Source: Verrucomicrobiia bacterium (GTDB lineage: Bacteria; Verrucomicrobiota; Verrucomicrobiia; Limisphaerales; CAIMTB01). Taken from it: 64,000 nucleotides of DNA. Within the stretch, counting starts at the first letter, position 1. The number at the start of each line of letters is the position of its first letter. Under the pieces are notes generated by a model that was not told the DNA's origin, did not search any database, and saw nothing but the letters and a program-made list of their open reading frames with translations. Shown here piece after piece: positions 10,819 through 21,300 of the stretch. The translations under genes were made by a program, and so were the position numbers. The stretch is taken from NCBI GenBank assembly GCA_019634625.1, contig JAHCBA010000024.1, positions 1 to 64,000 of the forward strand. The letters are read 5' to 3'.

Positions 10819-13800
10819 ATGCGTAATCTCCTCCCCAGGGTCGCCGCCGGCATGGCCCTTGTCGCAGGCCTTTCCGTCGCCGCTGCCGACCCGGTCCCGC
10901 TGGTTCCGTCCGGGTCCGTCTGGCGCCACTTTAAGGGCCTGGCCGAACCCTCACCCGCGAACCGCACCGCCTGGCGCGCCCTGAATTTCGCGGATGCCAC
11001 CTGGACGGCCGCTCCCGCTCCGTTTTGGTATGGCGAGGAGGCGCTGTTCGGCGGCACCGGCACCCGTTTGGGCGACATGCAGAACCGCTACTCCACGCTT
11101 TACCTGCGCCAACGCTTCCAGGTTGCCGACCCCGCCGCCCTCGAGACCCTGGAGCTGTCGGCCATCTGCGACGACGGCTTCATTGCCTGGATCAACGGCG
11201 TGCGCGTGGCCAGCGCCGCGGCCCCTGCGGGGGACCCGGCGTTCAATGCATTGGCCACCCAGAATGTCCCCGAACCCATCGCCTGGACCCCGTTTCCCCT
11301 GACCGATCCCGCGGCCCTGCTGGTGCCGGGCGAGAACATCCTCGCCGTCCAGGTCTTCAACGTCACCCTCGGCAGCAGCGACCTTGCCTTCGATGCCGCC
11401 CTCACGGCGGTCCCCCGCGTCTCGGGCCCGCCCTTCGTGGTGTCGGTCGATCCCCTGCCGGGCCCGGTGGCCGAACTCGACCGGATCACCGTCACCTTCA
11501 ATGAACCCGTCCGCGGGGTCGACGCCGGGGACTTCCTGATAAACGGCCTGGGTGCCACGGACGTCACGGGGTCCGGAGACCGCTACACCTTCACCTTTGC
11601 CCCGCCGCCTTACGGCCCGGTCACCATCTCCTGGGGCGCCTTTCACACCATCGAGGACTTTGAGGACCCACCGCTGCGGTTCGAACTGGCCGCCCCGGGT
11701 TCCACCTGGGGTTACGAACTCGTCGATCCCGAAGGCCCGTCCGTCCTGGTCCGGCAACCGCCCGCTGGCGCCACGATCAGCGCCCTCACCGAGATCGAGG
11801 TGACGTTCAACAAGGCCGTGACCGGGGTGGATGCCGCAGACCTCCGCGTCCATGGCCTGCCGGCCACGGGCGTTCACGGGCTCGGCGCCGGCCCATATCG
11901 GTTCACCTTTCCAGCCGCCAGCCCCGGTCCCGTCCTGATCACATGGGCGCCAAACCACGGCATTGCCAACGACGCCCTCGAACCCCACCCCTTCTCCGGC
12001 GCTGGCTGGTCCTACACGGTGAACCCCGCCCATCGGCCGCCTGCACTGGCGATCACCGAGTTCATGGCCGAGAACTTCACCGCCCATCGCGACGAGGACG
12101 CCGACGCCGAAGACTGGATCGAGATCCACAATCCGACCGCGTCCCCGGTCAACCTCGAAGGCTGGTCACTCTCCGACCGTGCCGACGACCCCGGGCAATG
12201 GACCTTCCCCGCCGTCACGCTCCCGGCCGGCGGTTACCTGGTGGTCTTCGCCTCGGGCAAGGATCGTCGCCCGGTCGTCGGCAACGCCCCGCTCCACACC
12301 AACTTCAAACTCAACCCCAACGGCGAGTTCATCGGCCTCTACCCGCCCGAACTCCCCCGTCGCCCGGTCAGCGAAGTGACCTTCGGACGCCAGGGACCGA
12401 ACTACTCCATGGGCCGCGACGAAGCCTCCGGCGAATGGCGCCATTTCCTGACTGGCACACCCGGCGGCCCCAACGGCTCCAGCACCATCACCGGCGCGGT
12501 CGAGGCCGTGCGCTTCAGCGTGCCCCGCGGATTCTTCGCGTCGGCCTTCCACCTCACCCTGTCCTGTCCCACCCCCGGCGCCACCGTCCGCTACACCACC
12601 AACGGCAGCCCGCCGTCCGAGACCGAGGGCTTCCTCTATGACGCCCCCATCCCGATCCCGGCCAACCGCGTCATCCGCGCCGCCGCCTTTCTCACCAACG
12701 CCCTGCCGTCGCCCATCGCCACCCACACCTATCTCGTCAATCAGCCCGCCACCCGCCTCCGACTCCCGGCCCTCTCCCTGGTCACCGCCACCAACCACCT
12801 GTTCGGACGCACCGGCATCATGGAGGTCAGCCCCCGCAACACCACGCGCCGTGGCCGGGACTGGGAACGCCCGGTATCTGTCGAGTTCATCCGCCCCGAG
12901 GACAACGACGGGTTCCAGACCGAATGCGGCATCCGCATCCAGGGAGGCGACTACGTCCGGCAACGCTACGACTACCGCTCCACCTCGCTGCCCTTCAGCA
13001 AGTACTCCTTCCGCCTCTATTTCCGCGGCGAATACGGACAGGGCCGCCTCAACTACCCCCTCTTTCCCGAAACCACCCAGCGTTCCTTCGACACCCTGGT
13101 CCTGCGCGCGGGCATGAACGACCATTCCAACCCGTTCCTCCTCGACGAACTGGTCCGCACCCTCGCCCGCGACTGCCGCCAGCCCTCCGCCGTCGGCAAC
13201 TTCGTCCACCTCTTCCTCAACGGCGTGTACCGCGGCTACTACAACCCCACCGAACGCATCGATGTCGAGTTCCTCCGTGCCTACCACGGCGGCGGCGAGG
13301 AATGGGACATCATGGCCCAGAGCGGCGAGGTCCGGGAAGGCACCGCCGTCGCCTGGAACACCCTCCGCAATCTCATCAACACCCGCGACCTCTCCAATCC
13401 CGACCATTACCGCGACATCGCCTCCCGCCTCGATCTCACCAACTTCGTCGATTACCTCTGCCCGCTGATCTACGTGGACAACGATGACTGGCCCCACAAC
13501 AACTGGCGGGCCGCCCGCGAACGCACCCCCGACGGTCTCTACCGCATGTACGTCTGGGACGCCGAATGGTCCTTCGGCAACATCAACAACCACGCGCCCT
13601 CCTGGAACACCATCCAGAACCAGCTCTCCTCCACCTCCCCGCCCTGGGGTGGCACTGACATCCAGCGCATGTTCATCGGCCTCCGCCGCTCCCCCGAATT
13701 CCGGCTCCTCTTCGCCGACCGCGTCCACCGCCACTTCTTCAACGACGGAGCCCTCACCGACGACCGCATCCGCACCCGCTACGCCTCCGTCACCAACCGC

Positions 13801-16800
13801 CTCCGCGGCGTGGTCCCCAGCTTCAACAACCGCGTTGGCACCACCTGGATCCCCCAGCGTCGCCGTCATGTCCTCGACCACTTCCATCGCGCCGGTCTCC
13901 TCGCGTCCTCCAACGCCCCCGCCTTCAGTCGTCACGGCGGCCACGTCCTGGCGGGCCAAACCCTCACCCTCACCAACCTCACCGGCCCGATCTATTTCAC
14001 CCTCGACGGCTCCGACCCGCGCCTGCCCTTTTCCGGGGACATCGCGCCCCACGCCCGCCTCTACCAGGAACCCATCGCGCTCACCGAATCCGTCACCCTC
14101 GCCGCCCGCGCCCTCGACGGCACCGAATGGAGCGCCCTGACCGTCGCCGACTTCCTCGTCCAGCAGCCCGCCCTGCCTCTCCGCTTCACCGAACTCATGT
14201 TCGATCCGCCTGGCGGCGACGCCTTCGAGTTCCTGGAACTCACCCACTTCGGCACCCTGCCCATCGACCTTTCGGGGCACTCCTTCAACGGGATCACCTT
14301 CCGCTTTCCTGAACCCACGCCCCTCATGCCGCCCGGCGCCCGCTGGGTCCTGGCCAACGCCGCGCGCCCCGCCGACTTCGCCGCCCGCTATCCCACCGTG
14401 ACCGTGTCCGGTTGGTACACCGGTGCCCTCAGCAATTCCGGCGAACGCATCGAACTCCTCGATCCCTCCGGCCGCGTCGTCGCCGCCGTCGAGTACGGCA
14501 TCGCCCCGCCCTGGCCCGTCGAAGCCGCCGGTGGTGGTTCGTCCCTCGAATACCGCGATCCCGCCGACGATCCCTCGGACCCCGCCGCCTGGTTCGCCAG
14601 CCCCCAGCCCGGCGGCACGCCTGGCCAACCCCACGCCACCCCTCCGTCCCCCGCCTTCCGCCTCTCCGAAATCGCCGCCGGCCCGGGCGCCCGCGCCGAC
14701 TGGATCGAACTCATCAATCCCGCCTCCGCCTCCGCCAATCTCGCCGGCTGGAGCCTCTCCGACACCGCCGATCCCCGACGTTTCGTCTTCCCTCCGAACA
14801 CCGTCCTCGCCCCCGGCCAGCACCTCCGCGTCTGGGCCGACAGCCGCTCGACCGACGAACTCCACACCGGCTTCGGCCTCAGTCAGGACGGCGAGACCCT
14901 CGCCCTCTACAATCCCGCCGGCGCCCGCATCGATGCCGTCTCCTTCGGCACCCTCCCCACCGGATACACCCTCGGCCGCCTCGACGATTCGCTGGCCTGG
15001 CACCTCTGCGAACCCACGCCGGGCGCCCCCAACGAACCCGCCGTCGCCGCCCCGGCCCGCGACCTCGCCCTCAACGAATGGCTCGCCAACCCGCCTCCCG
15101 GCGCCGACGACTGGCTCGAACTTCACAATCTCAACACCTCCGCCCCGGTCCCTCTCCGCGGCCTCTCCCTGTCCACCAGCAACGCCACCTTCACCCTCGG
15201 CATCCATTCCTTCGTGCCCCCCTCCGGCTTTGTCGTCCTCACCGCCCATCCGCGGCCCGGCCTGAATCGCGCCGGACTCCGGCTCCCCGCTGCCGGCGGT
15301 CTCATTGCCCTCCACGACGACGCCGGTTCCGAACTCGACCGGGTGATCTATCCCGCCATGCCTGAAGGCCTCAGCCACGGGCGCTTTCCCGACGGCACCG
15401 GCCAGCCCGTGCCCTTCCCCAACACCGCCAGCCCCGGCGCCAGCAATTACGTCCTGCTCGCCTCCGGCCCGCGCTTCCACGAATGGATGGCCCGCAACCG
15501 CTCCGCCGTGGCCGATCCCGAAGGCCGGCACGTGGACTGGATGGAACTCCACAACTCCAGCGCCGATTCCCACGACCTCGCCGGTGCCCGATTCCTCATA
15601 GGACCCGACCCGGCCGCATCCTTCACCTTCCCCGCCGGCACCGTCCTCCCCGCCCAGGGATATCTCGTCCTCTGGTGCGACCCCGACCGTCCTGCCTCGA
15701 CCACCGCCACCCCACCGCTTCGCACCGGTCATGCCCTCCCCGGTGACGGCACCGTGCTCCGGCTCGTCTCCGCCTCCGGCCAGGTCCTCGACCAGGTCAC
15801 CTACGGTCCCCAACTTCAGGACCGTTCCGTCGGTTGGGCCACTGGCGGCCATGCGCTCCTCGAAGCCCCGACTCCCGGCGCCGCCAACCGACCCGCCGCT
15901 CCGCTCGCCCCGTCCATCGGTGTGCGCCTCAACGAATGGCTGGCCAGCAGCTCCTCCGGCCACGACTGGATCGAGATCCACAATCCCCAACCCCTTCCCG
16001 TGGATCTCGGACTCCACTACCTCACCGACGACCCCTCCGTTGCCGGCGTCACCCGCTCCCAACTCGCCCCGCTTTCCCTCATCGCACCCAACGGGCATCA
16101 ATTCTGGTACGCCAGCAGCCAGCCCGACCTCGGACCCAACCACCTCAACTTCAGCCTCCACATCGACGGCGAAACCATCCGCCTTTACACCCCCCAGCGG
16201 GCCATCATCGATTCCGTCGATCTCGGGCCCCAGCGCCGCGACGTCTCCCAGGGGCGCTTCCCCGACAGTTCGAACACCCTCGCCGACTTCCCGCTATCGC
16301 CGTCGCCCGGCGCCGCCAACTGGCTTCCCCACCCGGCGCTCGTCTTCAACGAAATCCTCACTCACACCGACCCGCCCCTCGAGGACGCCGTCGAACTCCT
16401 GAACCACGGGGGTCAACCGCTCTCCCTGACCGGCTGGTGGATGAGCGATGACGCCTCCGACCTGTGGAAATACCGGCTCCCGGACGGCACCGTCCTGCCA
16501 CCCGGCGGATACCACGTTCTCTACGCGAACCAGTTCAACGCCCCCGGCCAGCCGTCTGCCTTCGGACTCAGTTCCTCCCGCGGCGGCACCCTCTGGCTGA
16601 GCCAGACGGATGCCGCGGGACAGGCCACCGGCTTCCGCGCCCGTCTCGACTTCGAGCCCGCCGCCAACGCCATGTCCCACGGACGCCATCGTACCAGCGT
16701 CGGATGGGACTTCGCGCCCCTCAGCCGGCGGACCTTCGGCCGGGACATCCCCACCTCGATCGAGGAGTTTCGCCAGGGCACCGGACTCCCCAACGCCTAT

Positions 16801-17778
16801 CCCCTGGTCGGGCCCATCGTCATCACCGAGATCCACTACCGGCCCGTCGTTCCAGGGGACCCGGCCTTCCCCGAGGAACCGCTCGACGAGTTCATCGAAC
16901 TCCACAACGCCTCCAGCCAGGACGTCCCCCTCTTCGATCCGGCCCATCCCACCCACACCTGGCGCTTCCGGGGCGGCATCGAGTTCGACCTGCCCCCCGG
17001 CATCATCTTACCCCCGGGTAGCTTCGCCCTCGTGGTCCGGTTTGCGCCCACCGACAGCGCCCGCGCTGAAGCCTTCAGCACCCGGTATCAGCCCGCGGGA
17101 TTCTTCCCCTTCCTCGGGCCCTTCACCGGCCGGCTCTCCAACGAGGACGACGACATCCGGCTCGAACGCCCCGACACCCCCCAGGGCCCGGGCCGGCCCG
17201 ACGCCGGTTTCGTTCCCTACCTCCTGGTCGAGCGCGTCCACTACCGCAGCACGCCGCCCTGGCCCGTCGAACCCCTCGAACGCGGCTGGTCCCTCCAGCG
17301 GCGGCGTCCCCTCGAATACGCCAACGACCCCGCCAACTGGATTGCCGCGCCGCCCTCCGCCACCCGGGCCACCCCGCCCCCGGCCTGGGACACCGACTTC
17401 GACGGGATGCCGGACGAATGGGAACTCGCCCACGGACTCGACCCCAACAATCCCGCCGACGCCCACCTCGATTCCGATGGCGACGGCCTGACCAACCTCG
17501 AGGAGTACCTTGCCGGAACCGATCCCCGCGATCCCGGGAGCACTCTTCGGCTCACCGCCCGCCAGGACACGCCCGACACCCTCGTCCTCGGATTCCATGC
17601 CATCGCCGGCCGCAGCTATTCGATTCTCGTGCGCGACCATCCCGGGTTCGGCGCCTGGCATGTCCATCACACCGTCCAACCCGCCACCGCCGACGGTCCC
17701 ATCGCCATTGCCATCGAACCCGACCCTGCCGCCCCCAGCTACTACCGACTCGTCACTCCCGCGCGGCCCGCCCCTTGA
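10819..17778 (+). CDS. Giant secreted CotH / lamin-tail-domain protein
   Basis: A 2319-residue modular surface or secreted protein with a signal peptide (residues 1-23, MALVAGLSVAAA). A galactose-binding-like segment (to about 190) is followed by two bacterial Ig/SwmB-like domains (about 200-400) and a first lamin-tail domain (about 407-560, ITEFMAENFTAHRDEDAEDW-like). Next come a chitobiase C-terminal-like segment and a CotH kinase-like domain (about 650-1030) with NGVYRGYYNPTERIDVEFL and YVWDAEWSFGN. At least seven more lamin-tail units follow, each recognisable by openings such as LNEWLANPPPGADDWLELHN. The protein ends with a TSP3-like calcium-binding stretch (DTDFDGMPDEWELAHGLDPN, DSDGDGLTNLEEY). 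Whether CotH is an active protein kinase here is unknown. Comparable proteins are common in Verrucomicrobiota; adhesion or spore-coat-like roles are speculative. Confidence 0.88.
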   Translation: MRNLLPRVAAGMALVAGLSVAAADPVPLVPSGSVWRHFKGLAEPSPANRTAWRALNFADATWTAAPAPFWYGEEALFGGTGTRLGDMQNRYSTLYLRQRFQVADPAALETLELSAICDDGFIAWINGVRVASAAAPAGDPAFNALATQNVPEPIAWTPFPLTDPAALLVPGENILAVQVFNVTLGSSDLAFDAALTAVPRVSGPPFVVSVDPLPGPVAELDRITVTFNEPVRGVDAGDFLINGLGATDVTGSGDRYTFTFAPPPYGPVTISWGAFHTIEDFEDPPLRFELAAPGSTWGYELVDPEGPSVLVRQPPAGATISALTEIEVTFNKAVTGVDAADLRVHGLPATGVHGLGAGPYRFTFPAASPGPVLITWAPNHGIANDALEPHPFSGAGWSYTVNPAHRPPALAITEFMAENFTAHRDEDADAEDWIEIHNPTASPVNLEGWSLSDRADDPGQWTFPAVTLPAGGYLVVFASGKDRRPVVGNAPLHTNFKLNPNGEFIGLYPPELPRRPVSEVTFGRQGPNYSMGRDEASGEWRHFLTGTPGGPNGSSTITGAVEAVRFSVPRGFFASAFHLTLSCPTPGATVRYTTNGSPPSETEGFLYDAPIPIPANRVIRAAAFLTNALPSPIATHTYLVNQPATRLRLPALSLVTATNHLFGRTGIMEVSPRNTTRRGRDWERPVSVEFIRPEDNDGFQTECGIRIQGGDYVRQRYDYRSTSLPFSKYSFRLYFRGEYGQGRLNYPLFPETTQRSFDTLVLRAGMNDHSNPFLLDELVRTLARDCRQPSAVGNFVHLFLNGVYRGYYNPTERIDVEFLRAYHGGGEEWDIMAQSGEVREGTAVAWNTLRNLINTRDLSNPDHYRDIASRLDLTNFVDYLCPLIYVDNDDWPHNNWRAARERTPDGLYRMYVWDAEWSFGNINNHAPSWNTIQNQLSSTSPPWGGTDIQRMFIGLRRSPEFRLLFADRVHRHFFNDGALTDDRIRTRYASVTNRLRGVVPSFNNRVGTTWIPQRRRHVLDHFHRAGLLASSNAPAFSRHGGHVLAGQTLTLTNLTGPIYFTLDGSDPRLPFSGDIAPHARLYQEPIALTESVTLAARALDGTEWSALTVADFLVQQPALPLRFTELMFDPPGGDAFEFLELTHFGTLPIDLSGHSFNGITFRFPEPTPLMPPGARWVLANAARPADFAARYPTVTVSGWYTGALSNSGERIELLDPSGRVVAAVEYGIAPPWPVEAAGGGSSLEYRDPADDPSDPAAWFASPQPGGTPGQPHATPPSPAFRLSEIAAGPGARADWIELINPASASANLAGWSLSDTADPRRFVFPPNTVLAPGQHLRVWADSRSTDELHTGFGLSQDGETLALYNPAGARIDAVSFGTLPTGYTLGRLDDSLAWHLCEPTPGAPNEPAVAAPARDLALNEWLANPPPGADDWLELHNLNTSAPVPLRGLSLSTSNATFTLGIHSFVPPSGFVVLTAHPRPGLNRAGLRLPAAGGLIALHDDAGSELDRVIYPAMPEGLSHGRFPDGTGQPVPFPNTASPGASNYVLLASGPRFHEWMARNRSAVADPEGRHVDWMELHNSSADSHDLAGARFLIGPDPAASFTFPAGTVLPAQGYLVLWCDPDRPASTTATPPLRTGHALPGDGTVLRLVSASGQVLDQVTYGPQLQDRSVGWATGGHALLEAPTPGAANRPAAPLAPSIGVRLNEWLASSSSGHDWIEIHNPQPLPVDLGLHYLTDDPSVAGVTRSQLAPLSLIAPNGHQFWYASSQPDLGPNHLNFSLHIDGETIRLYTPQRAIIDSVDLGPQRRDVSQGRFPDSSNTLADFPLSPSPGAANWLPHPALVFNEILTHTDPPLEDAVELLNHGGQPLSLTGWWMSDDASDLWKYRLPDGTVLPPGGYHVLYANQFNAPGQPSAFGLSSSRGGTLWLSQTDAAGQATGFRARLDFEPAANAMSHGRHRTSVGWDFAPLSRRTFGRDIPTSIEEFRQGTGLPNAYPLVGPIVITEIHYRPVVPGDPAFPEEPLDEFIELHNASSQDVPLFDPAHPTHTWRFRGGIEFDLPPGIILPPGSFALVVRFAPTDSARAEAFSTRYQPAGFFPFLGPFTGRLSNEDDDIRLERPDTPQGPGRPDAGFVPYLLVERVHYRSTPPWPVEPLERGWSLQRRRPLEYANDPANWIAAPPSATRATPPPAWDTDFDGMPDEWELAHGLDPNNPADAHLDSDGDGLTNLEEYLAGTDPRDPGSTLRLTARQDTPDTLVLGFHAIAGRSYSILVRDHPGFGAWHVHHTVQPATADGPIAIAIEPDPAAPSYYRLVTPARPAP

Positions 17779-17784
17779 CCTCTG

Positions 17785-17836
17785 TTTAGCGTGTCGGGGG
17801 TGGTTTGGGAGGCTCACGCTGAAGCGTGTACACCCA
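17785..17836. repeat. Double-palindrome repeat, copy 1
   Basis: Runs TTTAGCGTGTCGGGG, a short spacer, GGAGGCTCACGCTGAAGCGTG and TACACCCA. It is matched in reverse orientation at 35042-35093. CACGCTGAAGCGTG is itself a palindrome. It begins six bases after the stop codon of the giant CotH gene. The sequence that follows it (TCTGGCAGGGCGGGGACGTG, near 17840-17860) is echoed at about 21903-21922. Confidence 0.55.
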
Positions 17837-18106
17837 GCGGTTCTGGCAGGGCGGGGACGTGTGGGGGGGGCAGGGTTGGTCCGCGGAGGGAAGGATTGAA
17901 GACGCACCCGGGCTTGAGGCTTGGCCGGAGCGGGATCCAAAGCGGCGGGAACCGCCGCACTCCAAGAAACTGGAGTGCGTCACCTCCTGGGTGTTGAGGT
18001 TGCCATCCGAAAACGCGATTTCGACACCCGTTGCGACTGAATCGACCGACAACTCGAAGAGGCGCCCGTGGCGGCGGATCGCGGGAGTGCCCTCGTGGTT
18101 CCCCGT

Positions 18107-18262
18107 GCATCCCGGAGTTGTGGGTAGAGGCGCGAACTTCGCGAAGCATCGCTTCGGAGGGCTGAGTTCCACGAGGCCGCAACGACGTGGTGTGTTGGGA
18201 TGAGGACTCGCAGAGCTCGTCCCTCCGATTGGCTGCCTCCCCACCGACAACTTGGGGATGCA
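18107..18262 (-). mobile_element. MITE-like repeat, copy B (inverted orientation)
   Basis: Left end TGCATCCCGGAGTTGTGGG (18107-18125), right end CCACCGACAACTTGGGGATGCA. The internal blocks (TTCCACGAGGCCGCAACG, GAGGACTCGCAGAGCTCGTC, CCCTCCGATTGGCTGCCTCC) are the reverse complement of those in copies A and D. It lies about 40 bp upstream of the SIR2-NACHT gene and defines the likely 5' limit of that gene; the open frame that extends into it is not counted as coding. Confidence 0.7.
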
Positions 18263-18303
18263 CCGCGTGGTTCCGGTGGCAAACCAAGGTCATTGCCTCA
18301 CGG

Positions 18304-21300
18304 ATGGAAGGGGATTCACCATCTCGGCCCGTGAGCCTGCATCCCCTGGTGGAAAAGCTCGAGGAGGAGGTCGCCGGGCGCCCGGAACAACTGGTCCTGG
18401 TGGCCGGGACGGGCGTGGCGCTGGCGGCCTGTGACCGGCAGGAGGTGAATGGCCATGTCGTGGCCAGTTGGGATGGGTTGCTTGGCCATGGTGTGGATTA
18501 CTGCGAGAAGGTGGAACACGCGATCAAGGCCGACGAGGCGGATGCGGTGCGCGCCCTGATCCGGTTGGGCAGTCCGGACTTCCTGGTGCAGGCGGCGGAG
18601 ATGATCACGAGCCGACTCATGCGCAAGGCTCCGGGAAAGTACCGTGCCTGGCTCAAGGACAGCCTGGGAGAACTCGAACCGGCGAAACCGGAGATCTTGA
18701 AAGTGCTGGCCGGCTTTCCCGGGTTGCTGGCCACGCTGAACTACGATCCGCTGTTCGAGAAGGCCACCGGGCGATCGCCGGTCACCTGGGTCGAAGGGAA
18801 CAAGGCGCGGTTCGAGGAGGCGTTGCGCGGTGACGGGGGGTCATGCGTTCTCCACCTCCATGGGTATTACGAGAATCCTGAATCCGTGGTGCTCGGGCTG
18901 CGCTCCTACGACCGGGTGAGGGACGATCCGCTTGCGGCCACGATCCTGCGGTTGTTCACCATGGACCGGACGCTGGTGTTCGTGGGATGCCGCGGGACGG
19001 TGACAGATCCGAACTTCACCCGCCTGATTGAGTGGGCCCGCGAGGCGCGGAAACACACGACTCATCGGCACTTCGTGCTCTGTCGGGAGGAGGACGCCGG
19101 GGCGCTGCGCGACGAATTGAAGGAGGTGGCGTGGCTCGACGTGGTGCCCTACGGGGCGTCCTTCGACGACCTGGTTCCGTTCCTCAAGCGACTGGCGGCC
19201 AGGTTGCCTGGGAAAGGGCGGGGATCGGGTGGAGGGAAGGGGGCCGGGGGGCGCGCCAGCCGGGGCGGAAAGGGGGGAAAGGCACAGGCGATTCCATCCG
19301 GGTACCTGGAGTGGGTGAAGCGGGAATGCGGCAGCGTCGAGCTGCTTGGCCTGCGGTTGAAGCAGGGGCAGTCGGTGCGAATCGGCTCGGTGTATGTGCC
19401 GCTGACCACGACGTGGCGGGAGGCGCGTCCGGATGCGGAGGAAGGCGGGGGGAAGCGGCGATGGATCGCGATTCACCCCGACCGAGCGGAATTCGGCGAG
19501 GCGGACCAGCCTTCCGATTCGCCGCTCCTGCTGGATGTGGTCAACCAGCATTCGCTCTACGTCTCGGGTGCGCCGGGGTCGGGGAAGTCCACTTTTTGCC
19601 GCTGGCTGGCCTGGCTGCTGGCGAACAGGCGGATGCCGGAACCGGAATTGGAGCGGGCAGAGGAGACGCGATTCGAGGGCCTTCCATGGCAGCTTGAAGG
19701 CAAGCTTCCCGTGCTGATCCGCCTGCGTGATTTCCACCGCGCATTGCCGCGGCGCCGGGAGCTTACCGCCCGGTTGCTTCAGGACGCCCTGAAGCGGTGG
19801 CTCACGAAGGAGCGACCCGGCGACCTTTCCTGGGGTGGGCTGCAACCGCGCCTGGAGGGAGGCGGCGTGGTGCTGATTCTCGATGGGGCGGATGAAGTGC
19901 CCGCCTCCCGTCGGGCGGCCTTGGTCAGCGGTCTGGCACAGTGTCTTCCGGATTGGGAGAAGGCGGGGAACCGGATCCTGCTCACCAGCCGGCCGTATGG
20001 CCTGTCCGATGGGGATGTCCGGAGGCTGGGGCTGGTGCATGCGCCGTTGGACCGGCTGGCCCGGGAGTTCCAGGAGCAACTGGTCCGGCGCTGGTTCCGG
20101 ATCCTGATCGAGGATCCGGGGCGGGCCGGGGAGACGGCGGCGGGTCTGCTGAGGGACATCGCGGAGCGTACATGGCTGGTGCCATTGGCCGAGAATCCGC
20201 TGCTCCTGACGGCCATGGGCATCGTGTACGGGGAGGGCAAGCGGCTGCCGCAGGACAGGCATGACTTGTACGACCGCATCGCCGACACGGTGCTGCACAA
20301 CCGGTTCGCGCCGGAGGAGGTCCCCCTGATGCGGCATCGTCTGGCGGCCATCGCCCACGGCATGCATACCGGCCAGGGGCTGGACGAGACGCGGGAGACG
20401 CCGGAGGCGCGGGCGACCGCCCGGGAGATCGACCGTCTGCTCCAGGCGGATCAACAGGCGGACTACCGGGAGCCGGGCTTCCGAAGGGTGAACGAAGCGA
20501 GGGACCGGCTGCTGTCCGAGAGCGGGCTGCTCCTCCCGGTGGAGTCGGACGGGGCGGAGTTCCATCATTTCTCGTTTCAGGAGTTCTTTGCCGCCGAACG
20601 GATCGCCGATGTCGATGAGGCCCGACTGGCGGCGGTGTTTCGCGAACGGGGCGAACGGCCGGAGTGGCGCAACACGCTTTCCTTTCTCTTTGGGAATCAA
20701 TTGGCCGGGAACCGGCGTCCCCGGCGTGCGGTCGATCTGCTGCGGGAGATCCTCAAGGCGATTTCAGGAACCCCCGGGCTGTCGATGACGACGCTGGTGG
20801 CCGACTGTGTCGAGATTCTGAGAGGGCGGCAGGTCGAACTGACGGATGGAATGCTCGATGGAGTGCGGACGCTTTGCCTCGAGGGAATGCGGGGAACACG
20901 TCCGGCGCGCGAACGCTGCGGCCTGGGCGAGGCCCTGGGGAGATTGGGCGATGCGCGGTTCCGGGCCGATGCGTGGTATCTGCCCGACGAGCCTCTGCTG
21001 GGGTTCGTCGAGATTCCGGAGGGGCCATTCCAGCAGGGAAGCGATCCGAGGCGCGATCCGAATGCCGATTCTAACGAAGTGCCGTCCCGGACGGTGTCGC
21101 TGACGCGGTACTACATCGGGCGGTATCCGGTGACAGTGGCGCAGTTCCGCGCGTTCGCGGAGGACCGGGCGGAGAACGGGGGCTTTCGTCCTTGCAAACC
21201 CGACTGCCTGCGCGGCGTGGCGAACCATCCGGTGATCTGGGTTTCGTGGGACGAGGCGATGGCCTACTGCGTCTGGCTGACGCGGAAGCTGCGGAACAGC

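Noticed and set aside
12166-16161. A 1331-codon frame on the minus strand
   Set aside because: Antisense to the CotH/lamin-tail gene; Gly/Glu/Val-rich low-complexity translation typical of a shadow, while the plus-strand frame has clear domains.
18187-18303. N-terminal extension of the SIR2-NACHT protein to an upstream ATG
   Set aside because: These 39 codons lie over the MITE-like element and its flank and do not resemble SIR2 domains.
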